In this document: piece by piece, positions 34,435 to 42,291 of the stretch
Layout: the number at the start of each line of letters is the position of its first letter
How positions within the stretch are numbered: the first letter of the stretch is position 1
Source: DATGUN01 sp035301285
Lineage (GTDB): Bacteria > Bacillota > Bacilli > Bacillales > Amphibacillaceae
Reading direction: 5' to 3'
Assembly (NCBI GenBank): GCA_035301285.1
Contig: DATGUN010000101.1
Coordinates: 3,571-67,570 of the forward strand
DNA length: 64,000 bases
Made by a program: the position numbers and the translations under genes
The notes under the pieces: model-generated
The model's database searches: none
What the model was told of the DNA's origin: nothing
The model's input: only the letters and a program-made list of their open reading frames with translations

Positions 34435-35571
34435 TTATTCTTTAATATGCCACTTAGGTCTTTGTTTTCTACTATAGAAGTTATTGCGGGTGGCCTGTTC
34501 TGTAAGTCGTTTTTCACATTTCAAATTAGCGGATTCAACTGTTGACACACCTGCCAATTGGGCATGCTCATAGATTTTCAGCAAGATATCTTTGATCGCT
34601 TTTACTTTCAGTAGGACGCGTTCTTCATTCGGACCATACAATTCATCTGCAACCTGAATCAAACCTCCCATATTCACGATATAATCCGGTGCATATATGA
34701 TCCCTGTTTCATGGAGTCGCTTGCCATCCTCGGCACTATCCAGTTGATTATTTGCCGAACCGACGACAGCTTTCACTTTCAATTTTTTGATCGATTGTTC
34801 ATTCATCACGCCACCCATCGCACAAGGAATGAGAATATCCGCATCCGTCTCTAAAATGGCATTATTCGGAACAACTTCCACATCCCCTTTGCGATTTTCA
34901 GCTTCTCTTTGAATGCTTGTAATCGCCTGGTTATCGATATCTGCTACATAAATGTAAGCACCGGCATCCAATAATTTAAGAGCAACTTTATAGCCGACTT
35001 TTCCTAATCCTTGGATGGCATATGTTTTTCCAGCTAATGTAGACGTTCCGAACAAAAATTCATTAGTTGCCTCCAGGCTGTAAACAACCCCGTGAGAAGT
35101 CGGGATGGAAGAATCTCCTCCCCCACCATATGCTTCCGGTATCCCATTGATGAAATTCGTTTCTTTGGTAGCATGGACAAAATCATCCATTGTCGTCCCC
35201 ATATCTGTTCCAGTATAGAATCGCCCATTGAGTGAGTCGACAAATTGTCCATAAGCACGAAATAGAGCGCTTGACTTTTCTGTTTTCGGATCACCGATAA
35301 TGACACCCTTTGCCCCTCCGAAATCTATATCAGCAGCAGCGCATTTATACGTCATGCCTTCTGATAAACGCAGTGCATCATTTAATGCGGCATCGACACT
35401 TTCATAAGGGTGCATTCTTGTCCCGCCCAAACCAGGTCCAAGTGTTGTATCATGAATGGCAATGATCGCTTTTAACCCTGTGTCAGGATCGTTACAGTAC
35501 ATGACTTGTTCATGGTTTGCGATTTTTTGAAACATATCAAGCTGATGCGATGTTTTTTCCATCGGTTGCAT
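34435..35571 (-). CDS. pdh: Phenylalanine dehydrogenase (Leu/Phe dehydrogenase family)
   Basis: A 378-aa NAD-dependent amino acid dehydrogenase, deaminating Phe (and often Tyr) to the 2-oxo acid. The active-site text GMTYKCAAADIDFGGAKGV has K76 and K88; CAAADxDFGG is that of known Bacillus phenylalanine dehydrogenases, where leucine enzymes have NAAAGLNLGG. The cofactor loop is QGLGKVGYK, and the C-terminus ends in KPKW-like RPKWHIKE, again as in the Phe enzymes. GGGAGGA precedes the ATG. It sits inside the hpa cluster, linking aromatic amino acids to it. Confidence 0.88.
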   Translation of the reverse strand: MQPMEKTSHQLDMFQKIANHEQVMYCNDPDTGLKAIIAIHDTTLGPGLGGTRMHPYESVDAALNDALRLSEGMTYKCAAADIDFGGAKGVIIGDPKTEKSSALFRAYGQFVDSLNGRFYTGTDMGTTMDDFVHATKETNFINGIPEAYGGGGDSSIPTSHGVVYSLEATNEFLFGTSTLAGKTYAIQGLGKVGYKVALKLLDAGAYIYVADIDNQAITSIQREAENRKGDVEVVPNNAILETDADILIPCAMGGVMNEQSIKKLKVKAVVGSANNQLDSAEDGKRLHETGIIYAPDYIVNMGGLIQVADELYGPNEERVLLKVKAIKDILLKIYEHAQLAGVSTVESANLKCEKRLTEQATRNNFYSRKQRPKWHIKE

Positions 35572-35651
35572 TTATATTCCTCCCAATAAAGGATTTGCGT
35601 TATAGCAAAGGTGTTAGGATAGGCGATACAAATAATTATGCCTGGCGTCAC

Positions 35652-36128
35652 CTACTTCACTTTTTCGTAAGATTGAAGCTGTTTATAAGTCCCTCCGAAA
35701 AAAGTTAACGGATCCCCTTCATTCAAACGAACATCCGTAACTTTTCCGATATATAGAGTGTGATCGCCAGCAAGGACTGCATCATGCACATCACAAGTTA
35801 AATTGACCAGTGAGTCTTGAATCGTAGGCATTCCATTAAACCAATTGAAATCAATATCCATCCGTTCTTCTTTTTGACCTGCAAAATAGGCCGATAGATC
35901 ATGTTGTGTTTCATTCAGAATACTGACCGCAAATGTTTGTGACATTTGTATATATTTTTTCAAATGTGCGTTCCCATCCACTGATATCAAAACCAGTTTC
36001 GGATTCAAAGAAACCGACATAAAAGCATTTGCAGTCATTCCGCGCACGGTATCACCTGATTTTGCCGTAATCACAGTAACACCTGTTGCAAATTTTCCCA
36101 TAGCTTTGCGAAACGTCCGGTCGTCCAT
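35652..36128 (-). CDS. hpaC: Flavin reductase component of 4-hydroxyphenylacetate 3-monooxygenase
   Basis: A 158-aa FMN/FAD reductase-fold protein that supplies reduced FAD to HpaB. Family marks are MGKFATGVTVITAK at the start and GMTANAFMSVSLNPKLVLIS, the flavin-binding segment. GDHTLYIGKV lies near residue 120. It is separated from hpaB by hpaD, but all are in one direction. An AAGGAGG-like site precedes the start. Riboflavin reductases of other two-component systems look alike; the context decides the name. Confidence 0.88.
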   Translation of the reverse strand: MDDRTFRKAMGKFATGVTVITAKSGDTVRGMTANAFMSVSLNPKLVLISVDGNAHLKKYIQMSQTFAVSILNETQHDLSAYFAGQKEERMDIDFNWFNGMPTIQDSLVNLTCDVHDAVLAGDHTLYIGKVTDVRLNEGDPLTFFGGTYKQLQSYEKVK

Positions 36129-36240
36129 ATGAACACCCTCCTTACTTTCAATAGTTTAAAGTAAAATGACGTATACGCTGCTTTCATCTTTTTTTCAGGA
36201 TGTATACACCTGGCTTATTTATTAACATTGAATCATTCAC

Positions 36241-37224
36241 TTAAATGACAAACGTCGGTTTATGTTGCTTTAATTTCGCTTTGGCAGGGGCAATTGTTTG
36301 ACCAGTATGCACATCAAGCACTTCTGACGCTTCATGAAACCAGCAGTCAGGTGCCGCATGCCCCCAGAACGTTTGCCGCATCGGATCGTTTATGTCCCAT
36401 CGAATCGGTTTGAAATCGGCATCACTTGTTAAATAATCTCCGTTATACAATTCAACACGATGACCATCGGGATCACGGATATATAAGAAAAAAGCGTTGG
36501 AAAGACCGTGCCTCCCTGGTCCCCTTTCGATGGAATCCCCATAGCCCAATGATGCCAATACATCACAGGCATGAATCAATGCAAGCGGATCGGGAAGCGT
36601 AAAGCCAATATGATGTAGCCGGGGTCCCTTTCCATTCATGAAGGCTACATCATGGACCGTATGCTTCCGATGCAACCAAATCGCCCATGTATCCCCATCT
36701 TCTGTATCTGTGTATTCTGAACAAGAAAAGCCTAGCTCTTTTTCGTAAAATTGGCTGATTTTCCCGACATCCGTCACCAAACAGTTAAAATGATCGATTC
36801 GCTGCATACGTGAGCCTCTGTACAAATCATATCGCTGAAGCAGGCGTTCGACATCATCCATTTCAACAAAAAATTCCAACGGCAGTCCGGCCGGGTCCTG
36901 AACACGAAAAGAGGTACCAAGTGCATGTTGCGTCCCTTTTTCCAACCATCTAACAGAAAATCCATTTTCAACAAACACTTCCGATAGCGCTTTCATTTTC
37001 ACATCAGTAGCCACTTTATAACTTATCGCTTCAACAACTGGCCCAGCCGCTTCTTTGAGTACCAAACTATGATGTGTATGTTCCTCCAGACCGCGTAGAT
37101 AGATACAATCACCCATTTGTTCTGTTTCAATGAAACCGAGTGCATCAACATAAAACCTTCGCGACGCTTGTAAATCTGTCACGTGCAGTACGACCCGTGC
37201 CGCACGTATAATTCCAGCATCCAT
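36241..37224 (-). CDS. hpaD: Homoprotocatechuate (3,4-dihydroxyphenylacetate) 2,3-dioxygenase
   Basis: A 327-aa extradiol ring-cleavage enzyme of the vicinal oxygen chelate fold. Two domains (about 8-122 and 142-262) are visible. Metal ligands are H145 (IDHFN), H205 (LHHIGF) and E258 (RVELYNGDY). H191 lies 14 residues before the second ligand, like the acid-base His200 of the Brevibacterium enzyme. It opens 3,4-dihydroxyphenylacetate to 5-carboxymethyl-2-hydroxymuconic semialdehyde, the substrate of HpaE. Fe(II) or Mn(II) cannot be told apart by sequence. Confidence 0.93.
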   Translation of the reverse strand: MDAGIIRAARVVLHVTDLQASRRFYVDALGFIETEQMGDCIYLRGLEEHTHHSLVLKEAAGPVVEAISYKVATDVKMKALSEVFVENGFSVRWLEKGTQHALGTSFRVQDPAGLPLEFFVEMDDVERLLQRYDLYRGSRMQRIDHFNCLVTDVGKISQFYEKELGFSCSEYTDTEDGDTWAIWLHRKHTVHDVAFMNGKGPRLHHIGFTLPDPLALIHACDVLASLGYGDSIERGPGRHGLSNAFFLYIRDPDGHRVELYNGDYLTSDADFKPIRWDINDPMRQTFWGHAAPDCWFHEASEVLDVHTGQTIAPAKAKLKQHKPTFVI

Positions 37225-37307
37225 CAGTACTCCCCCTTGTCATTTAGTCTATGACGTTCGAAGGGTATTTGCTCATGGTGACATAAAACACTGAGTAATC
37301 GACTGCA

Positions 37308-38765
37308 TTATTTAACCTTTGTCGTTTGCTTCAAAAAATCGGTGATGTTGTCCTTATAACCTTCTTTATCATAGCCATCAAAATAGGTCATCCCCATCTT
37401 TATTGGATCCCCGAAGAAATAATATTCGTAATGTGTCTGTCTGGCACCGAACGAACTCATTGTCAGATCCCACGCCAAACGGAATAGCTGTACACGTTCA
37501 TATCCCTCAAGGTTTTTACCTTGGAGACCTCTGTGGATGATCGGCCCGATTTCATGATGTTCAAAATCCGCTTCTGTCGGTATGCCCATCAATCCGGACG
37601 CACCCAATATACGGACGATTTCCGTCATACGCGGATAAATTCTCGGGAACCAATTTCTTGCGGCATCAAGCGGTTTAAAATCAGGTGTCATTGTGCCAGA
37701 TTGATCCAAAGTGGCATTATGTTCTGCCCGATATAGATGGGAACGCATCGTTTCCAAATTCAGCATGATTTCAGTCCCTTTATCTTTCACATGCTGGAAT
37801 CCATCAATGCCGATCGCATCCATGACACTCAGGACAACCCCTAAAATGAATTCCGTTTTCACGATATTTTTTGCGACAACTTGGTGTGCCATATGGACAA
37901 TGGCATTCGTATCAGCAAAAGCTTTATTGCAAACCGTCGAGTTTCCACAAATGAAGACACGTTCCCATGGGACAAAGACATGATTGAAAGATACGATTGT
38001 ATCGCCTTCTTCAAACCGTGCCCCCAAAGGATGATCCCAAGGATTCCCATCATGTTCAAATGATTCACGACTGATGAATGTCAATCCTTCTGTATTATTC
38101 GGGATGGCGAACGCAAGTGAATAAGGATCATCTAGCTCCCCTGCCTTTTTCACGGTTGATGGAAATACAAGAATCTCATCTGTAATCGCTCCTTGCGTTG
38201 CCAACAGGCGTATACCATCTACTATAATTCCATCCGAACGTTCCTCAACAAGATGCAAGGCAACATTTGCATCTTTCTGTGCATGCTGCATTTTTGCCCG
38301 GTTAACTTGCGGATGAATCAACGTATGGGTAAAACTGATGTCGTTCTCACGTGCATATTCATAAAAATCCCGTGCATTTTCTGCAAATCGTGGATCGGCT
38401 TCTCCAAAAACGTGATTGTTCATCCCCGTCGCCATCAACTCACTATTTAAATAATCTGGTGAACGGCCAAGCATACCGCCGGATGTTTTGGCCCATTCCG
38501 TCATCGCCTCCCTTCTTGCGATTAATTCATCAATTGTTGTCGGTTGCATAAACGTCTTTCCGACATGATTTCCACTTGTCGGCGATGTATACAGCATCTT
38601 TTCTTGTTTTTCATATTGAAGATCATACAAATAGGCCATGGACCGGATGACATTTCTGAAAGCTGGATGTTCCGTAACGTCATCAACACGTTCCCCATGA
38701 ATATAGACATTATTATTCGCCTTCTTCAACCTTTCGATATACTCTTTCCCTGTTTTAGCCGGCAT
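37308..38765 (-). CDS. hpaB: 4-hydroxyphenylacetate 3-monooxygenase, oxygenase component
   Basis: A 485-aa FADH2-dependent hydroxylase converting 4-hydroxyphenylacetate to homoprotocatechuate with HpaC. The acyl-CoA dehydrogenase-like fold shows conserved text such as HTLIHPQVNR, AIPNNTEGLTFISR and RNWFPRIYPRM. ATGs at 38774 and 38765 are in frame; the second is chosen since AAGGGG touches the first but lies nine bases from the second. It starts 21 bases after hpaE. The length is typical for Bacillus/Geobacillus forms (about 480-495). Confidence 0.92.
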   Translation of the reverse strand: MPAKTGKEYIERLKKANNNVYIHGERVDDVTEHPAFRNVIRSMAYLYDLQYEKQEKMLYTSPTSGNHVGKTFMQPTTIDELIARREAMTEWAKTSGGMLGRSPDYLNSELMATGMNNHVFGEADPRFAENARDFYEYARENDISFTHTLIHPQVNRAKMQHAQKDANVALHLVEERSDGIIVDGIRLLATQGAITDEILVFPSTVKKAGELDDPYSLAFAIPNNTEGLTFISRESFEHDGNPWDHPLGARFEEGDTIVSFNHVFVPWERVFICGNSTVCNKAFADTNAIVHMAHQVVAKNIVKTEFILGVVLSVMDAIGIDGFQHVKDKGTEIMLNLETMRSHLYRAEHNATLDQSGTMTPDFKPLDAARNWFPRIYPRMTEIVRILGASGLMGIPTEADFEHHEIGPIIHRGLQGKNLEGYERVQLFRLAWDLTMSSFGARQTHYEYYFFGDPIKMGMTYFDGYDKEGYKDNITDFLKQTTKVK

Positions 38766-38786
38766 CGTGATCATCCCCTTGATAAG

Positions 38787-40280
38787 TTATTTATTTTCTT
38801 TTCCGAACTGTGGTATTGCATGATTTTCTAATGAAACATGAATCGCCTTTGGTTCAGTATAAAACTCGAGTATGGCATAATGACCACCTTCTCTTCCTAT
38901 CCCGCTTGCTTTCATTCCCCCGAAAGGTATCCGTAAGTCCCTGACATTTTGTGCATTGATCCAAAGCATCCCGGCATCGACTGCCTGTGCTACACGATGA
39001 CCTTTCTTGATATCATTTGTCCACACATAACCTGCCAAACCATATTGTGTATCATTTGCAAGCTGGATGGCTTCCGCTTCGGTTTGAAAAGTCATCACTG
39101 ACATGACAGGGCCAAATATCTCCTCTTGGGAAGAGCGCATATCGTTGGTAGCATTCAGCAGTAATGTCGGCGGGACAAAATTTCCCTGTCTTAAATCATT
39201 CGACATTTTACCTTGAACAACTTCACATCCTTCCTGTTCTGCCATATCAACATAAGAAGTCACTTTCTCATAATGTCCTTTATCAATTAACGGACCAAGC
39301 TCTGTCTCACCATCCATTGGATCACCCATTTTTATATTTCCAATGCGTTCTTTCAGTTTTTCAATGAACGTATCCTTGATATCTTCTTGTAGAAACACTC
39401 TGGAATTAGCCGTACAACGTTCACCGTTAAATGAGAAAATTCCCCAAACCGCAGCATCCAGCGCTCTTTCCATATCTGCATCATCAAAGACAATGAGCGG
39501 TGATTTTCCTCCAAGTTCCATTGATGTCTTCTTAAGGGAGTCTGCTGCATTCTTTATGATTGTTTTTCCTGTCACTGTCTCTCCCGTAAAGGAAATCGCC
39601 TTCACTTTATGGTTATGGACCAAAGCCTCCCCTGCTATTTCGCCATAACCATGGACAACATTAAATACACCACGCGGTAACTCTGCCTGATCGATTATTT
39701 CCGCCAACCGATTGGCACTTAAAGGGGACAATTCTGCTGGTTTTAAAACAACGGTATTCCCTGTAGCAAGTGCTGGGGCTACCTTCCATGTGGTAAGCAT
39801 GAACGGTGCATTCCAGGGAGTGATCAAGCCTACTGCTCCGAGTGGTTTATAAACGGCATAATTCATGAAGTCCTCATCGACCATATAAGCATCTCCGTGC
39901 ATACGTGTTTGCACCATTCTTGAATAAAAACGGAAATTCTCCGCAGCCCTTGACACCATTTTCCGTGTTTGACGGATGGGTAAGCCTGTATCCAATGATT
40001 CGAGATGTGCAATCTCTTCTACATCTGCATCGATCAAGTCAGCGATTCGTTCAATGTAAGTCATGCGCTCTTTCAACTTCATTTTTCCCCATGGGCCATG
40101 GTGAAAAGCTTTATTCGCTGCCTCAACGGCTTTATCGATATCGGTCCCATCCCCTTTTGACACATAATGTGTTATTTCATTTGTATAAGGGTTCCGGTTT
40201 TCAAATGATTCCAATTTTTCTGCTGACATGAATGTTCCATTTACAAATAATTTAACATCATTGACGTGATGATGATCCAT
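38787..40280 (-). CDS. hpaE: 5-carboxymethyl-2-hydroxymuconate semialdehyde dehydrogenase
   Basis: A 497-aa NAD-dependent aldehyde dehydrogenase. Catalytic C289 lies in NGERCTANS, the general base E255 in MELGGKSP, and the cofactor-fold text is SFTGETVTGK. It oxidises the ring-cleavage aldehyde to the dicarboxylate. The assignment over other aldehyde dehydrogenases rests on its position between the aldolase and hpaB and on the ELGGKSP/GERCTANSR text seen in HpaE proteins. GAAGGTGA precedes the ATG. Confidence 0.88.
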   Translation of the reverse strand: MDHHHVNDVKLFVNGTFMSAEKLESFENRNPYTNEITHYVSKGDGTDIDKAVEAANKAFHHGPWGKMKLKERMTYIERIADLIDADVEEIAHLESLDTGLPIRQTRKMVSRAAENFRFYSRMVQTRMHGDAYMVDEDFMNYAVYKPLGAVGLITPWNAPFMLTTWKVAPALATGNTVVLKPAELSPLSANRLAEIIDQAELPRGVFNVVHGYGEIAGEALVHNHKVKAISFTGETVTGKTIIKNAADSLKKTSMELGGKSPLIVFDDADMERALDAAVWGIFSFNGERCTANSRVFLQEDIKDTFIEKLKERIGNIKMGDPMDGETELGPLIDKGHYEKVTSYVDMAEQEGCEVVQGKMSNDLRQGNFVPPTLLLNATNDMRSSQEEIFGPVMSVMTFQTEAEAIQLANDTQYGLAGYVWTNDIKKGHRVAQAVDAGMLWINAQNVRDLRIPFGGMKASGIGREGGHYAILEFYTEPKAIHVSLENHAIPQFGKENK

Positions 40281-40381
40281 TTAGTCACCTTCTTCATATC
40301 ATAATAGATTCGGAAGTCATACGTATTTTTACAACAATGACTCCTTGATGTGTTATCTCTCCTTTTATATAAATTTTGATC

Positions 40382-41284
40382 TTATAGCAGTTTATAATCT
40401 TGTAATATAGAGTAAATTTCTTGTTGGACTTTTTCGGTAGGAACATCTAGAGGTTTTCGTAGTATCGGTTTGATCTTACCCATCATGCCTAATGCGGCTT
40501 TAGCGGGTGCAGGATTCGTATCACGGAATAAAACGTCATTTAAAGGCATCAGTCCATAATGACTATCTTGAGCACCTCTCACATCACCTTCCATCCATAA
40601 ATCATAGACCCGGGCGACCTGACTCGGGGCAACATTGGCCGTTGCGCTGATGTGACCGGCTCCTCCGATAGCAAGCATCGGGTAACATAATACTTCTATC
40701 CCTGAATAAAGATTGAAATTCCGGCCACATTTCAGTAATACTTTGTTGACGTGTTCGAAATCTTTATTCGACTCTTTGACACCAATGATATTGTCGCAAT
40801 CCGTTGCAAGTTCAGCAATTGTATCCGCTTCCAAATTTACCGCCGTCCGACCGGGGATATTGTATAAGATGATGGGGATCTCCACAGAGTCGGCTATTTG
40901 TTTGAAGTGCTTATACAAGGCATGCTGATTGGGTTTGTTATAATACGGTACAATAACAAGTGCACCGTCCGCTCCCATGTCTTCGGCAGCTTTTGTCATC
41001 CTGAGGGTTTCGTCATGATTGGTCGATCCTGTTCCCGGAACGAAAGGGACTCTGCCATTCACTGTCCTGCAAGCCGTTTGCATCACATTTATACGCTCAC
41101 TGATAGTCATCGAGCTAGGCTCACCCGATGTTCCCGTTACAGATATCCCATGACTGCCATTGTCAATTTGCCATTCAATGAGTTCCTGAAATTTTTCGAA
41201 GTCAATGCTCTCATCTTCATGAAAGGGGGTAATCACTGGTGCAATGGAGCCTCTCAAACGTTCTTTCGCATCAGCAAAATCCAT
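40382..41284 (-). CDS. DapA-like class I aldolase, probable 4-hydroxy-2-oxoheptanedioate aldolase
   Basis: A 300-aa TIM-barrel aldolase of the DHDPS/NAL family. The Schiff-base lysine is K170 (IIGVKESN), the tyrosine Y141 lies in ILYNIPGRT, and the carboxylate loop is GTSGEPSS at 51-58. The frame is open from 41335, but the ATG at 41284 follows GGAGG by eight bases. It is the first gene of the hpa operon, directly behind the regulated promoter. A DapA-type enzyme taking the place of HpaI, giving pyruvate and succinate semialdehyde, is inferred from position; lysine synthesis is unlikely here. Confidence 0.78.
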   Translation of the reverse strand: MDFADAKERLRGSIAPVITPFHEDESIDFEKFQELIEWQIDNGSHGISVTGTSGEPSSMTISERINVMQTACRTVNGRVPFVPGTGSTNHDETLRMTKAAEDMGADGALVIVPYYNKPNQHALYKHFKQIADSVEIPIILYNIPGRTAVNLEADTIAELATDCDNIIGVKESNKDFEHVNKVLLKCGRNFNLYSGIEVLCYPMLAIGGAGHISATANVAPSQVARVYDLWMEGDVRGAQDSHYGLMPLNDVLFRDTNPAPAKAALGMMGKIKPILRKPLDVPTEKVQQEIYSILQDYKLL

Positions 41285-41339
41285 GAAACGTACCTCCATC
41301 CAGTTATATTCAATCAATATTAATTTTTCTAACAATTAA

Positions 41340-41371
41340 ATCATATACGATTTCAAATATGATGTCAACAT
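41340..41371 (-). promoter_or_regulatory. Promoter/operator of the hpa operon
   Basis: On the minus strand TTGACA (41363-41368) and TATGAT (41340-41345) are exactly 17 bases apart, about 55 bases before the aldolase start. The spacer contains the inverted repeat ATCATAT (41340-41346)/ATATGAT (41357-41363). The whole 32-base block recurs upstream of the gntR gene with 26 of 32 bases identical, including the spacer, which points to a shared operator. Confidence 0.75.
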
Positions 41372-41463
41372 GCGAAAATATATTCGTATCTTCTAACTTC
41401 TCATTATGTTTGGGAGTTTGGTTCAGTTGAATATTTCACGTCCGTCATCTTTTATGCAAAATA

Positions 41464-41515
41464 ATAACGGTATGGTCATCTGTGCTTTCTCAAGCATTTC
41501 ATTCCATACCGTTAT
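41464..41515 (-). terminator. Terminator of the gntR regulator gene
   Basis: ATAACGGTATGG (41464-41475) and CCATACCGTTAT (41504-41515) form a 12-bp perfect stem with a smaller inner hairpin (TGCTT/AAGCA). The 5' arm on the minus strand lies inside the last codons of the regulator. A short T-rich run follows. It separates gntR from the hpa promoter. Confidence 0.7.
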
Positions 41516-42185
41516 GGGGTTCTAGCCTTTTTATGTCAAACTGCTGCATTCTTCTTTTTTCAAAATTTTCGACGGTCCGCAATTTATGTGTCCGTGCTAA
41601 TTCTTCTATGCCTGTTACAAGCTTATTTTCAAGAGCATAGATCATATGCTCATGTTCATTGATGGATTCTTGAACACGAACGGAATATAATGTGGAGCCC
41701 ACGCCTCTGATTGAATCCAGACGTGTTAATACACCGTTGATTTCTTCGATAAGAAATTCATTGCCACATGCCTCGAATATTTTCCTGTGAAAAAACAAAT
41801 TCAGCTTTCCGAACAGAATAATATCAAAGGACTGTAAAGCATCCTTCATTTGTCTGTTCAACTTTTTCAATTCGATTAGGTTTTCAGCAGGAAAATCCTC
41901 AGCACTCAATGCGGTTGCATATCCTTCTAGAACAGCAAGTACACGCAACGTATCCGAGTAATCACTTTCGTTGACACTGGAGACGACAGGGCCGATGTTT
42001 TTTTGATACGACACAAGTTTTTCCGCTTCCAGCTGCCTGATGGCTTCACGGACAGGAATAGAACTCGTTTTCAATTCCCTGGCCAATTGATCGATGATGA
42101 GCCGCTGTCCAGGTGCATAAACACGTTCGATGATCCGTAATTTAATTATCCGATATGCTTTTTGGGTTTTATTTTCATTCTTCAT
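41499..42185 (-). CDS. GntR-family regulator with FCD domain
   Basis: A 228-aa regulator. The N-terminal winged helix (about 8-72) has the GntR text PGQRLIIDQLARELKTSSIP then VREAIRQLEAEKLV. The remainder is the all-helical FCD ligand domain with His/Asp-type ligand positions (for example FFHRKIFEACGN). It lies upstream of, and in line with, the hpa genes, and its own promoter shares a 32-base block with theirs, so it probably controls both, with an aromatic acid as effector. No ribosome site precedes the ATG, and the -10 box ends nine bases before it, so the message is likely leaderless. Confidence 0.88.
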   Translation of the reverse strand: MKNENKTQKAYRIIKLRIIERVYAPGQRLIIDQLARELKTSSIPVREAIRQLEAEKLVSYQKNIGPVVSSVNESDYSDTLRVLAVLEGYATALSAEDFPAENLIELKKLNRQMKDALQSFDIILFGKLNLFFHRKIFEACGNEFLIEEINGVLTRLDSIRGVGSTLYSVRVQESINEHEHMIYALENKLVTGIEELARTHKLRTVENFEKRRMQQFDIKRLEPHNGME

Positions 42186-42194
42186 AGTAATCTA

Positions 42195-42226
42195 ATAATA
42201 TATGATTTAATATATGAAGTCAATAT
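42195..42226 (-). promoter_or_regulatory. Promoter/operator of the gntR regulator gene
   Basis: TTGACT (42218-42223) and TATTAT (42195-42200) on the minus strand have a 17-base spacer. 26 of 32 bases match the hpa promoter block at 41340-41371 in the same orientation. The -10 lies so close to the ATG that transcription should start within three or four bases of it. Confidence 0.7.
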
Positions 42227-42291
42227 ACTCCATCTTCATCGTTGTTCCTCATCAACTGCCTTGAAATTCTGAAGGTATTCAATCGAATTTA

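Noticed and set aside
40382..41284. Lysine-pathway dapA
   Set aside because: The fold is that of DHDPS, but the gene is first in the aromatic operon behind its regulated promoter and far from any lysine gene, so an aldolase role in the pathway is more likely.
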